Of a DNA stretch of 64,000 nt, positions 52,387 through 60,934 are shown piece by piece (position 1 is the first letter of the stretch; every line of letters begins with the position of its first letter). The notes below the pieces were generated by a model. That model had not been told where the DNA came from, did no database searches, and saw nothing but the letters and a program-made list of their open reading frames with translations. The stretch lies in contig CAXFAI010000044.1 in the NCBI GenBank assembly GCA_964001305.1, positions 124,001 through 188,000 of the forward strand, given 5' to 3'. A program made the translations under genes and the position numbers. Origin of the DNA: CAJXMH01 sp964001305. GTDB taxonomy: Bacteria; Bacteroidota; Bacteroidia; Flavobacteriales_E; Vicingaceae.

Positions 52387-52722
52387 ATGGATAAAAAAGA
52401 CCCAAAAGATTTAAGTAAGAAGGATGTAGAGAATCAGGTGATAGAGGTTTTGAAAACCATTTATGACCCTGAAATTCCAGTAAATATATACGATTTAGGC
52501 CTAATTTACTTTGTAAAGGTAGATGATGAGTTTAATGTGGTTATTGAAATGACATTGACCTCGCCAAACTGCCCAGTGGCTGAAAGTTTACCCAATGAGG
52601 TAGAAACCAAAGCAGCCGGTTGTTGGTGTGTAAAATCGGCAAAGGTTGAAATCGTTTGGGATCCACCTTGGGGGAAGGAGATGATGAGTGAGGAGGCGAT
52701 GCTCGAACTTGGCTTCATGTAA
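52387..52722 (+). CDS. SufT/MIP18-family Fe-S maturation protein (DUF59)
   Basis: A 111-residue protein of the MIP18/DUF59 family from ATG 52387 (the open frame begins inside sufE). IYDPEIPVNIYDLGLIY is the family signature; LTSPNCPVAE has the conserved Cys near the middle. It helps cluster delivery when iron demand is high. Last coding gene of the SUF run, 4 nt after sufE. Confidence 0.93.
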   Translation: MDKKDPKDLSKKDVENQVIEVLKTIYDPEIPVNIYDLGLIYFVKVDDEFNVVIEMTLTSPNCPVAESLPNEVETKAAGCWCVKSAKVEIVWDPPWGKEMMSEEAMLELGFM

Positions 52723-53131
52723 ATTTTTGTTTCATGAACTCAATCTCTTCGTTACGCTTGTTTAGAAAACATTCATTTACGGTTGTAAACTCATTGATTT
52801 TCTAAACTGCGCAAGCCTCGAGCTTGAGCCCTGAATTCAAAAATTGGATTAGGTTAAAAATTTCGCAAGTCTTGTTTTCGAGCTCTCTAAATTAGAGCTA
52901 TGATTTTCAAACACATTATTTTATTTTTAGGATGACCTTTTTCGGAATTTATGGCTGCAGCGAACTAAATGGAGCTAATGATTGAGGAAGCTCCCCCGAT
53001 TGATTCGGTGGGAGATCACCGAAACCATCGCCATTTAGGAGTGGAAGGCTTAAATTGTGAAATGGTCTAGATTTTTTTGTTTCTTTTTTCATCAATGGAA
53101 AAAAAAAGAATAAAAAATTAATAAAAAAGCT
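52723..53131. other. Structured non-coding gap after the SUF genes
   Basis: No convincing ORF is present in these 409 nt. There are several perfect inverted repeats: GTTTAGAAAA (52760-52769) with TTTTCTAAAC (52798-52807), enclosing TTTAC-ggtt-GTAAA; CTCTAA-a-TTAGAG near 52885-52897; and a compound structure at 52965-53038 listed separately. The DUF2480 gene must be read through this region or from a promoter in it. Confidence 0.6.
52965..53038 (+). ncRNA. Candidate structured RNA element (multi-branch)
   Basis: Outer arms CTAAATGG (52965-52972) and CCATTTAG (53031-53038) close a 74-nt unit with two inner stems: AGCT..AGCT (52973-52992) and TTCGGTG-ggagat-CACCGAA (53004-53023) supported by CGAT (52997) with ATCG (53027). 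T-rich tracts follow at about 53070-53090. It could be a small RNA, a leader structure for DUF2480, or the remnant of a mobile palindrome. Confidence 0.4.
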
Positions 53132-53647
53132 ATGGCAGAAGAAATTGTTAATAGAGTGGCCAAAAGTGGCTTAATCACAGTAGATTTAGAAGAATTCTAC
53201 CCAGAGGGCGAAAGAGTGTTGTACGACATTAAAGAAAATCTTTGGGAGGGAATTGCCTTGAAAGAAAAGGATTTTCGTGCTTTTGTAAAAGAACACAATT
53301 GGAGTCAATATCAAGACCAATTTGTAGCTCTGCATTGCTCTGTGGATGCCATAGTTCCTACTTGGGCGTATATGCTCTTAGCCACAAAACTGGCACCTTT
53401 TGCCAAAAAGGTTTGCTTTGGTGATTTAGCTCAATTGGAAAGCCTGATTTTTGAAGAAGCCATCGCACAAAACATAAAGCCCAAAGAATACGAAGATGCC
53501 AAAGTGGTAATTAAAGGCTGTAGTAAAAAAGAAGTTCCACCTTCTGCTTATGTAAAACTCACCGAAATGTTGCAGCCTTACGCTAAAATTTTAATGTACG
53601 GCGAACCTTGTTCTACCGTGCCACTTTATAAAAAAACCAGGGGGTAA
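53132..53647 (+). CDS. DUF2480 family protein
   Basis: A 171-residue protein conserved in Bacteroidota and usually next to SUF genes, as here. Signature stretches are NRVAKSGLITVDLEEFYPEGERVLYDIK, REKDFRAFVKEHNWSQYQ-like, ALHCSVDAIVPTWAYMLLATKL and the C-terminal GEPCSTVPLYKK. Conserved cysteines (ALHCS, IKGCSKK, GEPCS) suggest a metal or cluster link. Role unknown. Cytoplasmic. Confidence 0.9.
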   Translation: MAEEIVNRVAKSGLITVDLEEFYPEGERVLYDIKENLWEGIALKEKDFRAFVKEHNWSQYQDQFVALHCSVDAIVPTWAYMLLATKLAPFAKKVCFGDLAQLESLIFEEAIAQNIKPKEYEDAKVVIKGCSKKEVPPSAYVKLTEMLQPYAKILMYGEPCSTVPLYKKTRG

Positions 53648-53733
53648 TTCGATTGTTCATAATCTTTTTCTAATTATTGCCGATTGGATTTTTATCCTTT
53701 CTATCTTTAGGACTTAACCCTAAATTATTTTTT

Positions 53734-54291
53734 ATGAAAAAGATTCTCTTTACAGCAGTTGCTGCATCAATCATGATTACACAAACTGGTTGCTTTGGTT
53801 CATTTGAGTTAACTAAAAAAATCTACGAATGGAATGATAGTGTGTCAGATAGTAAGTTTGTTAAAACTTTGCTTTTTTATGCCATGAATATTATTCCAAT
53901 TTATGGTGTAGCAAGTTTTCTTGATGTGGTCATTTTTAACTTGATCGAATTCTGGGGTGGTTCAAACCCAATTGCTATGGAAGCCGGTGAGGTGGAAGAG
54001 CAGTTTATGGCTTTTAAAGGACAAAACTACAAGCTTACAGCTACGAAAAATCAAATGAAATTTGAAAAGGTAAATGTTGATGGACTTGAAGATATGGGAA
54101 CCATGGTTTACTCTGAATCGAATCAAAGTTGGAGTTTTATTAAAGGAGAAGAATCTACAGAAATCGCTCAATTTACAGAGGGAGAAGAAGTGAGATTTAA
54201 TACGCTTATGGGAACTCAAACTTATGTTTTGAATGATTTAAACCCAATGGCAAGCTCGGTTAATTTTTCAAATGAGCTAGCAAGCAATTAA
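53734..54291 (+). CDS. DUF3332 lipoprotein
   Basis: A 185-residue protein with a lipoprotein signal (KKILFTAVAASIMITQTGC, Cys20). FGSFELTKKIYEWNDSVSDSKFVKTLLFYAMNIIPIYGVASFLDVVIFNLIEFWGGSNPI is the DUF3332 core, with one membrane helix. The frame opens earlier (53677), but ATG 53734 begins the signal. A TATCTTTA element at 53702-53709 (one mismatch to -7) may be its promoter. Function unknown. Confidence 0.88.
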   Translation: MKKILFTAVAASIMITQTGCFGSFELTKKIYEWNDSVSDSKFVKTLLFYAMNIIPIYGVASFLDVVIFNLIEFWGGSNPIAMEAGEVEEQFMAFKGQNYKLTATKNQMKFEKVNVDGLEDMGTMVYSESNQSWSFIKGEESTEIAQFTEGEEVRFNTLMGTQTYVLNDLNPMASSVNFSNELASN

Positions 54292-54314
54292 GAATAATTG
54301 CCTTTTAAAATTAA

Positions 54315-54343
54315 AAAAGCCGAAGGCACTGCCTTCGGCTTTT
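54315..54343. terminator. Bidirectional terminator between DUF3332 and a T9SS gene
   Basis: AAAAGCCGAAGGC-act-GCCTTCGGCTTTT is a perfect 13-bp stem with a 3-nt loop, between two convergent genes. Confidence 0.9.
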
Positions 54344-54365
54344 CATTTACAGTAGAGACGGTTTT

Positions 54366-56384
54366 CTATCTCTTTTGAACTTTTTGAATTTCTTTAAAAT
54401 CTTCGCCTGAAACCTCAATGAAGTATATTCCACTTGGCAGATCAGCTAAGGTTAAAGTACAATTCGTTAATTGACTCATGCTTTGGAACATTAGCGTTTG
54501 TCCTGCTATATTTATTACCCTTACTGAATTGATTTTTTCAGAACTGCTAATGTTTAACAGATTTTCAGTGGGGTTGGGGTAATACTTGATATAAGCATTA
54601 GCCTTATCTAAGCCTTTTATGGAAGTAATAGTTACTCCAGAGGTATCCATAATAGAAGTACTAAGCGATAAAACATCGTACTTATGTGAACTGACTTTTG
54701 CAGAGTAAGAAAGCCCTGAGCTATTACCAATAACAATAATTCCTGTAGTATCATTTATTTGATGAAATACTTCTTCATCAACTTGATTATAGCCATTTAC
54801 ACTTGTTAAAACATAGCCATAAACATTAGCCACCGGACTCCAAGCAATGTCCGCATCATATTCATAGTAGCCTGTAAATATTTCGGTTCTATTTTTTTGA
54901 GTTGTTCTTAAGTTTTGTGGAACAGGAAGCGTAAATGGATCAAGATTTCCCACTTTCCCCAACGCAGCATCATTTCTACCAGTTAGCACCAACGTGTTTT
55001 GATCAGAATACTTATAATCTTCATCAAAAGAGCCTGTGATATATAAGCTGCCATTCGGATCTACTCCGGCATCCATTAAACCAAGTCCTATACTGTTGTT
55101 GAAAACAGCTATAGGTCTAACTTTTTGAAATCCACCATTTCCATCAACGGTTGCCACAAAAGCGGAATTATTAAAGGTTCTTATGGCAATACTATCATTT
55201 GCATTGTATAAGTAGTTGGTATCGCGAGTTTGTCCCATTACATAAATAGAATCGCCATGGCCTATAATTTTTTTGACATTATCGTAAGGGTCAAGACGCT
55301 GGCCCACTCGCTTTGCCCAAATTGGATTTCCAGAAGCATCGGCTTTTGCTAAATAAGAAGATTTAGTGCCAAATAATGGATGCAAAGGTGAGCCTGCAGA
55401 TTCAGCAGTAATGCCGTTTCCAAAGTTTAAACGATTACTAGCTCTAGGTTGACTGTCATCTCCGAAAGCTCCACCGAAAACATAACTCCCATCTGTCATT
55501 TGATGAATATCAACAATGTTTCCTCCACGGTTTCCTTGTGGGTTTAAAATCCATAAAGGATTTCCTGTAGATGCATCTATTTCACTTAACAAAGGGTTTG
55601 AACGTTGTGCTGTATTAGTTGATGCACAGGTAAACGTTCCAAATGATGCTCCACGGTTGCAGATTCCTCCATAAATTAAGTTACCATTTTGGGCAATAAG
55701 GAGTTTTCCTGCATAGCCAGAGTTAATTTGTTTTGACCAAGCCAGGTTTCCTTGGTCATTTATTTTAAACATAAAACAAGAACCATTTGAAGCGCCATAG
55801 GTATTTGAACCAATAGTCATGCTACCGTTAAACAACCCTGATACATAGGAGTTTCCTATGCTATCAACAGCAAGTTTTACAAAACTACCTTGCATGGCTG
55901 AGGTTGATTGATAGTATTCATAATCTAAGCGCACACCATTGGAATCTAGTTTAAACCAATAGAAAGTATGATCAGGAATGGTTAGGCCATCAATAAGTGT
56001 GGTGTCTTCAGATCGGCCTGCTAAATAGATGTTTTCATCTCGGTCTACTTCTATTCCGCCCAAACCATATTGGTCGCCGCTATCAAATTCCTTGGTCCAA
56101 ATTACATTTCCAGTAGCATCAAATTTGGCAATGAATCCATCTCTTCGAAAAGGCAGCGTGTTATCTGTAATAGTATCTCCATTTGCAAAATAGGCATCTC
56201 CCAAGTCACTCATTCCTGCTACATAAATACTTCCGTCTTCAGCAATTGTGATTCGGTGCATTTGTATATCAGCATTGCTGTTAAAAGCAACATTTTTTAT
56301 AAAGTCAAATGTGGGTTGTTGACTAAAAGTTTGATGGAAAGTAGCCATCAATAAAAGCATAAAGAAAGTAGATGTTGATTTCAT
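54366..56384 (-). CDS. T9SS type A protein with SBBP-like propeller repeats
   Basis: A 672-residue secreted protein with a signal peptide (FFMLLLMATFHQTFS). Residues about 40-480 contain repeated units such as GSIYVAGMSD, ENIYLAGRSEDT, GNLIYGGICNRG, DSIYVMGQTRD and GSLYITGSFDED, each followed by a KFDATGNVIWTKEF-like strand, the pattern of SBBP beta-propeller repeats. A fibronectin-like unit follows, and the C-terminus has IKYYPNPTENLLNIS and LPSGIYFIEVSGED, the type A signal. No enzymatic motif. Confidence 0.86.
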   Translation of the reverse strand: MKSTSTFFMLLLMATFHQTFSQQPTFDFIKNVAFNSNADIQMHRITIAEDGSIYVAGMSDLGDAYFANGDTITDNTLPFRRDGFIAKFDATGNVIWTKEFDSGDQYGLGGIEVDRDENIYLAGRSEDTTLIDGLTIPDHTFYWFKLDSNGVRLDYEYYQSTSAMQGSFVKLAVDSIGNSYVSGLFNGSMTIGSNTYGASNGSCFMFKINDQGNLAWSKQINSGYAGKLLIAQNGNLIYGGICNRGASFGTFTCASTNTAQRSNPLLSEIDASTGNPLWILNPQGNRGGNIVDIHQMTDGSYVFGGAFGDDSQPRASNRLNFGNGITAESAGSPLHPLFGTKSSYLAKADASGNPIWAKRVGQRLDPYDNVKKIIGHGDSIYVMGQTRDTNYLYNANDSIAIRTFNNSAFVATVDGNGGFQKVRPIAVFNNSIGLGLMDAGVDPNGSLYITGSFDEDYKYSDQNTLVLTGRNDAALGKVGNLDPFTLPVPQNLRTTQKNRTEIFTGYYEYDADIAWSPVANVYGYVLTSVNGYNQVDEEVFHQINDTTGIIVIGNSSGLSYSAKVSSHKYDVLSLSTSIMDTSGVTITSIKGLDKANAYIKYYPNPTENLLNISSSEKINSVRVINIAGQTLMFQSMSQLTNCTLTLADLPSGIYFIEVSGEDFKEIQKVQKR

Positions 56385-56502
56385 AGTCTATTGTATTTTG
56401 TTAGTGACACAAACTACGACACATCTAATATTTAATATGCTAAGGGATTGAACGTAAATGGACTACATGCTTTTACTGATTTTTCTAAATTTTATAGCTT
56501 AA

Positions 56503-56532
56503 AAAGGCCAAAGTCAATTGACTTTGGCCTTT
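56503..56532 (-). terminator. Terminator of the PKD/sigma/anti-sigma operon
   Basis: A perfect 30-nt palindrome made of AAAGGCCAAAGTCAA and its complement. It is downstream of the 56560 gene on the minus strand. Confidence 0.85.
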
Positions 56533-56559
56533 AGGTAGTAGACGCAATTGGAAATTGCA

Positions 56560-57969
56560 TTATTTAGGCTGAAACCGTAGCCATAAGCCTAAGCCGTGAT
56601 GTTCTAATTTACTTGAATAGCTATTTGTAAAAGAGTTTAAATCATAGTTATAGCTATATCTTCCACCAATAAGGAAAAACTCATTTAAAGCGTATCCTAA
56701 GCTAATTTGATGTTGGTTTGAGTAAACAAACTCGTTCAATTGATTTTGATCTTCAAAGGCAATTAAGCTTGATTGATCATTAGAGATATATGCTCCTTGT
56801 TTACTGCTTAAGTAGTTAATAACAAAAGAGGAACGTAAGCCCGCTTGTAATCGTCCCCAGTTTTGTCTGAAACCAATACTAATGGGTAGCTGAATTCGAC
56901 TAATTTCATTCCTGAAAACGAGATTTCTTTCTTTTTCAACATTGACTGTTGTTTCCGTGCGATTAATGTTCTCTTTAATTAGAACTACAGGAACTCCATT
57001 GCTGCTATAATTGCCATTGATAATTTGATAGCTTGTATCGAACTGAATTGAAATTACATTTTCAAGTTCAGTTACATTATAGTGAACTTGTTCTTGATAT
57101 TTACTGTGTTGAACTCCTATTCCAAAATGTAAAAATTGATACTTTCTAAATACATGAAAGCCATATTGTTCAATTTGAAGACTTTTTTCACTGGCTTCTC
57201 TGTATGTTTTTATGCTTGATTCTAAGTCGCTTAGATTCTTGTTTTGAGTAAAAGATTGATAGTAATCAATTTCATATTCAAACAAATGAGGCTTTAATTT
57301 TTGTTGCATCTTGTTGAGTTTTGTGTCTGATGCAAGCTGGGCTTCTGCTGAAGTTAAACTATTGTTAATTCGATAATTTAGGGAAGGAATATAGTCTAAT
57401 GATTTAAAATCTTCTTTTTCAATTCCTAATTTATCACTTACTATTTCTACAGACTTTAATGGTGTATTAGAGGAAGATATTGATAAAAAAGAATTTTTAT
57501 CGTTTGCTTCAACGATTAAGCGCTTTTCATTTTTTATTTCTTGATTGTTGGTTAGTTGTTCAATTCTTTCTGTTTTAGAAGATAAATTAGGCTTTGCGTC
57601 AGCTTTGTTTGTTTTTTCGATTAATGAAGTTTGATTTGTTTGTTTGTTTAGAGAAGGTTCACGTTTGGAGTTAATAGTTTGACTTTCACCTTTTATAAAG
57701 CTTGATTTGGAAGTCATAGAAAACAATACCTCTTGTTGTCCTCTAATTTGGTTGTTTTCTTCTTGGCTTATTGCACTATCGGATCTAAGTAGTAAGCTTA
57801 TCCCTAAAATTGCAAGTATGGTAAATGAATTTAAATAAATCCAAAAACCTTTTTGATGTTCTTGCACTGGCAGTTGATTTGCCACATCTTGCCACAGCGC
57901 TTCATTTACAGGAAAGTCTTGTTGGAGACCTTCCTTAAAAAGCTGATCTATTTCATTACTTTCTTTCAT
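56560..57969 (-). CDS. Envelope-spanning anti-sigma-like protein with outer-membrane barrel-like domain
   Basis: A 469-residue protein. A short cytoplasmic-type N-terminus (1-40, DQLFKEGLQQDFPVNEALWQDV) is followed by one membrane helix (about 41-62), a low-complexity Ser/Asn/Gln-rich stretch (about 65-215) and a C-terminal region from about 235 with alternating strands (FHVFRKYQFLHFGIGVQHSKY; GLWLRFQPK end) typical of outer-membrane barrels. It overlaps the ECF sigma gene by 4 nt (ATGA), the usual layout for an anti-sigma partner. Anti-sigma function is inferred. Confidence 0.7.
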   Translation of the reverse strand: MKESNEIDQLFKEGLQQDFPVNEALWQDVANQLPVQEHQKGFWIYLNSFTILAILGISLLLRSDSAISQEENNQIRGQQEVLFSMTSKSSFIKGESQTINSKREPSLNKQTNQTSLIEKTNKADAKPNLSSKTERIEQLTNNQEIKNEKRLIVEANDKNSFLSISSSNTPLKSVEIVSDKLGIEKEDFKSLDYIPSLNYRINNSLTSAEAQLASDTKLNKMQQKLKPHLFEYEIDYYQSFTQNKNLSDLESSIKTYREASEKSLQIEQYGFHVFRKYQFLHFGIGVQHSKYQEQVHYNVTELENVISIQFDTSYQIINGNYSSNGVPVVLIKENINRTETTVNVEKERNLVFRNEISRIQLPISIGFRQNWGRLQAGLRSSFVINYLSSKQGAYISNDQSSLIAFEDQNQLNEFVYSNQHQISLGYALNEFFLIGGRYSYNYDLNSFTNSYSSKLEHHGLGLWLRFQPK

Positions 57970-58523
57970 ATCATTTCTTTTTCATGAAAGCGTTCTAGTT
58001 TTACTTTCAGTTGTTTTCTAGCCTCACTAAGGTGCCACTTTGAAGTATTTTCGCTCATTTGCAAAAGCTCACCTATTTCTCTGTGTTTGTAACCGTCAAT
58101 GGCATATAGGTTAAATACCTTAGCGGTCATTTGCGGTAGTTCTCTAATCATTGTTAATAGGTACTCAGAATCCATCATTGCTTCAGCTTCATGTATTGAA
58201 CTGCTTTTGCTTTCGTTATTTGAAACTTCTTCTAAATAGCTAAGTTTTTCTTTTTCTCTTTTTTCCTTTCTATATTCATCAATCAAATGGTTTACAGCTA
58301 TTCGCTTTATCCATGGAATAAAAGAGTCTTCCTCTCGGAACTTATCTAAGTTGTCAAGTATTTTCAAAAAGATGCAATTCAAGCTCGCACCGGCTGTATC
58401 ATAATCATTTTTATATCGGATGCAGATGTTCATGAGATATGAAAATAGCTCTTTATAGAGCTGATTTTGAGCAGCTCTTTTTTTGGCCAAACAAGCTTTT
58501 ATTAAATCTGGATCAATCTGCAT
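57966..58523 (-). CDS. ECF-type RNA polymerase sigma factor
   Basis: A 185-residue sigma-70 family protein with region 2 (AAQNQLYKELFSYLMNICIRY ... FREEDSFIPWIKRIAVNHLIDEYRK) and region 4 (LPQMTAKVFNLYAIDGYKHREIGELLQMSENTSKWHLSEARKQL) joined by a short linker. No sensor domain, so it depends on the anti-sigma-like partner encoded next. 14 nt after the PKD protein gene and overlapping the barrel protein gene by 4 nt. Confidence 0.93.
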   Translation of the reverse strand: MQIDPDLIKACLAKKRAAQNQLYKELFSYLMNICIRYKNDYDTAGASLNCIFLKILDNLDKFREEDSFIPWIKRIAVNHLIDEYRKEKREKEKLSYLEEVSNNESKSSSIHEAEAMMDSEYLLTMIRELPQMTAKVFNLYAIDGYKHREIGELLQMSENTSKWHLSEARKQLKVKLERFHEKEMI

Positions 58524-58537
58524 TGATTTCTACTTGT

Positions 58538-60829
58538 TTATTTTTTTATAAACTTTTTGATACTCATATTATCATCATGATAGAGTCTTAAAAAGTAGAT
58601 GCCCACATCTAGTTCTTCAACAGTTATTGTGTGTATACCTGTTGATTTCTTTCCTTGCTTAAGTAGTTGACCTTGAAGGTTTAGAACTTCATAGTTAAGC
58701 TGACTTTTGCTTTTAATATTTAAGCTATTCATTACAGGGTTTGGGTAAATGGAAACATCATTTAGTGGGTTCACAATTTCACTTAATCCAATAGCAGAAC
58801 CGTCAATTATTCTAAGTATAAATCCATTTGATTTGTTGGTTATCCTTCCGTTTGAATCTAGCCCAACCGTGTCACAAAAAGTATTTTGACAGCCCAATTT
58901 TGAATCTGAAACAGTAAGACATATCGGATAGGCTCTAGACTGCGCATAGTTATGACTCGGAGTTCTACCGGTTCCAAAAGTTCCGTCTCCAAAGTCCCAA
59001 GAGTATTGGTGAGAATTAAAGTCAGATGAATTATTGATAAGGTATAATATACCGGGATTTGTAGTGTCTATAGCTACTTGAAAAGAGGCAACACACGAAG
59101 TTGAAATAGTAACATTAATGGATTTTGTGATGCTATCTGAGCAGTTTCTTAGACTATCAAATACAACTTGAGTAATCTGATATTGATTGCTTTGTGTGTA
59201 CTCATGAATTGGATTGGTTTCAGTTGAAGTGCTTCCATCTCCAAAAGAATAGCTCAAGTGTGTAAAGTTTTGTGCTGTATTTGTAATTGATATACTGTCT
59301 CCAATTTGCTGAATGGTAAATCCTGCTTCACATTTTGGAACTTGAATTTCTATACTATCGCAAAAAGTATCTGTACAATTTCTAAGTGAATCGAATACCG
59401 TCTGACAAACTACATAAATTCCACTTTGTGTATAGATATGAGTTGGGTTTTCAGAAGTGTTACTCGTACCGTCTCCAAAGTTGTAATTAATACTTGTATA
59501 ATTTGAAGCAGTGTTGGTAATTTGAATTGTATCCGCTGAAGTTGTAAAAGTAAACTCAGCATGACATTTAGGGATATTAATTTGAACGGTATCACAAAAA
59601 GTTTGCTGACAGTTTCTTGTCGAATCAAAAACAGTTTGACAAACGATATAAGTTCCACTTTGTGAGTAGATGTAAGTGGGATTTAATTGACTTGAAGAAC
59701 TACCATCGCCAAAGTCATATGAAAGATGTGTAAAGTTTATGGCTTGATTTGTAAGGTGTAAAGTGTCCTCATTGATAAGATAATTAAAACCTGCACTGCA
59801 TTGAGGAACAATTACTTGAAAACTATCGCAATAAGTATCTGTACAGCCATTACTTGAGTCTAAAACAGTTTGACAAACTGTGTAGGTGCCACTTTGTGTG
59901 TAAACATGAGATGGGTTCGCTAAACTAGATTGATTGCCATCTCCAAAGTCATATATAACACTTTGAAAATTAGTTGATTGATTTGTAAAAAGGACTGTGT
60001 CTTGACGAATAGTATAGGTATACCGAGCACTGCAATTGGGTAGGTTAACAGAAACACTATCAAAATACGAAGAAGTACAATTTGAAATACTATCATATAA
60101 AACCAAACTTACAGCATAAGTACCTGAAGTGGTATATTGATGTGTTGTAACGGATTTATCGTTTTTATTTAATGTTGGTGTTCCATCTCCAAAGTTCCAT
60201 CTAAATAAAGTAGAAGGGGAAGATGTCGAATAATTATTAAACGTGCCTATGCCGCTGCCACTTATATTTTTAGTGAAAAATGCTTGACAAAAATTGACAT
60301 ATACTGTGTCAAATAAAGAGCAGGTTTGACCTATTGAATTAGTCATTGTTAGGGTAACAACATAGGTTCCTGGGTTATTATACCAATGGGTGGGACTAAT
60401 TGTGGTATCAGAGGTTCCATCTCCAAAATCCCATTGAAAAGTAGAATTGTTTATAGGGTTTGATGTATTATTAAAGAAAACCAGATTGTTACTATCAACT
60501 GTATAAGTAAAGTCTGCTGAACAGGGCAACGTAAGTGTTATTGTATCTGAAAATACACTTGTGCAACCAGTAGTGGTTCTTAGTTGTAAGCTTACAATAT
60601 AGGTTCCAATATTAGAGTATGTATGCAATGGGTTTTGGGCAATCGAAGTTCCACCATCACCAAAGTCCCAAAGGTATGTTGGGTTGCCGCTTAAAACAGT
60701 AGAGCTATCTAAAAATTGCACGGTTAATCCATTGCTGTAGTAACTAAAGTTTGAAACACATGTCTGTGCTAATAATTTAGTGCTGCTATAAATAGCTAGA
60801 ATAGAAAACAGTAAGAACAACTTTTTCAT
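58538..60829 (-). CDS. Eight-PKD-repeat T9SS type A adhesin-like protein
   Basis: A 763-residue secreted protein with a signal peptide (FLLFSILAIYSSTKLLAQ). Eight PKD units are marked by DFGDG-type motifs (YLWDFGDGG, FQWDFGDGT, FRWNFGDGT, VIYDFGDGN, LSYDFGDGS, INYNFGDGT, LSYSFGDGS, YSWDFGDGT). Units 4-7 form a homogeneous set with QTVFDSxxNCxxTFCDS cysteine pairs. The C-terminus has SIYPNPVMNSLNIKS and LDVGIYFLRLYHDD, the type A signal. Only 14 nt separate it from the ECF sigma gene, with no terminator. Confidence 0.9.
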   Translation of the reverse strand: MKKLFLLFSILAIYSSTKLLAQTCVSNFSYYSNGLTVQFLDSSTVLSGNPTYLWDFGDGGTSIAQNPLHTYSNIGTYIVSLQLRTTTGCTSVFSDTITLTLPCSADFTYTVDSNNLVFFNNTSNPINNSTFQWDFGDGTSDTTISPTHWYNNPGTYVVTLTMTNSIGQTCSLFDTVYVNFCQAFFTKNISGSGIGTFNNYSTSSPSTLFRWNFGDGTPTLNKNDKSVTTHQYTTSGTYAVSLVLYDSISNCTSSYFDSVSVNLPNCSARYTYTIRQDTVLFTNQSTNFQSVIYDFGDGNQSSLANPSHVYTQSGTYTVCQTVLDSSNGCTDTYCDSFQVIVPQCSAGFNYLINEDTLHLTNQAINFTHLSYDFGDGSSSSQLNPTYIYSQSGTYIVCQTVFDSTRNCQQTFCDTVQINIPKCHAEFTFTTSADTIQITNTASNYTSINYNFGDGTSNTSENPTHIYTQSGIYVVCQTVFDSLRNCTDTFCDSIEIQVPKCEAGFTIQQIGDSISITNTAQNFTHLSYSFGDGSTSTETNPIHEYTQSNQYQITQVVFDSLRNCSDSITKSINVTISTSCVASFQVAIDTTNPGILYLINNSSDFNSHQYSWDFGDGTFGTGRTPSHNYAQSRAYPICLTVSDSKLGCQNTFCDTVGLDSNGRITNKSNGFILRIIDGSAIGLSEIVNPLNDVSIYPNPVMNSLNIKSKSQLNYEVLNLQGQLLKQGKKSTGIHTITVEELDVGIYFLRLYHDDNMSIKKFIKK

Positions 60830-60879
60830 AGAAGATTCTTTTACCTATAAATGACGTAAAAAAAAGTGAAGAGGTTGGG

Positions 60880-60910
60880 AAAAAAAAGAGGGTCATATTT
60901 CATGACCCTC
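60880..60910 (-). terminator. Terminator after the four-PKD-repeat gene
   Basis: GAGGGTCAT (60888-60896) pairs with ATGACCCTC (60902-60910), followed on the minus strand by a run of T. It separates the 60935 gene from the 58538 operon. Confidence 0.85.
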
Positions 60911-60934
60911 CCGAACAGTAATAACTAACCACAA

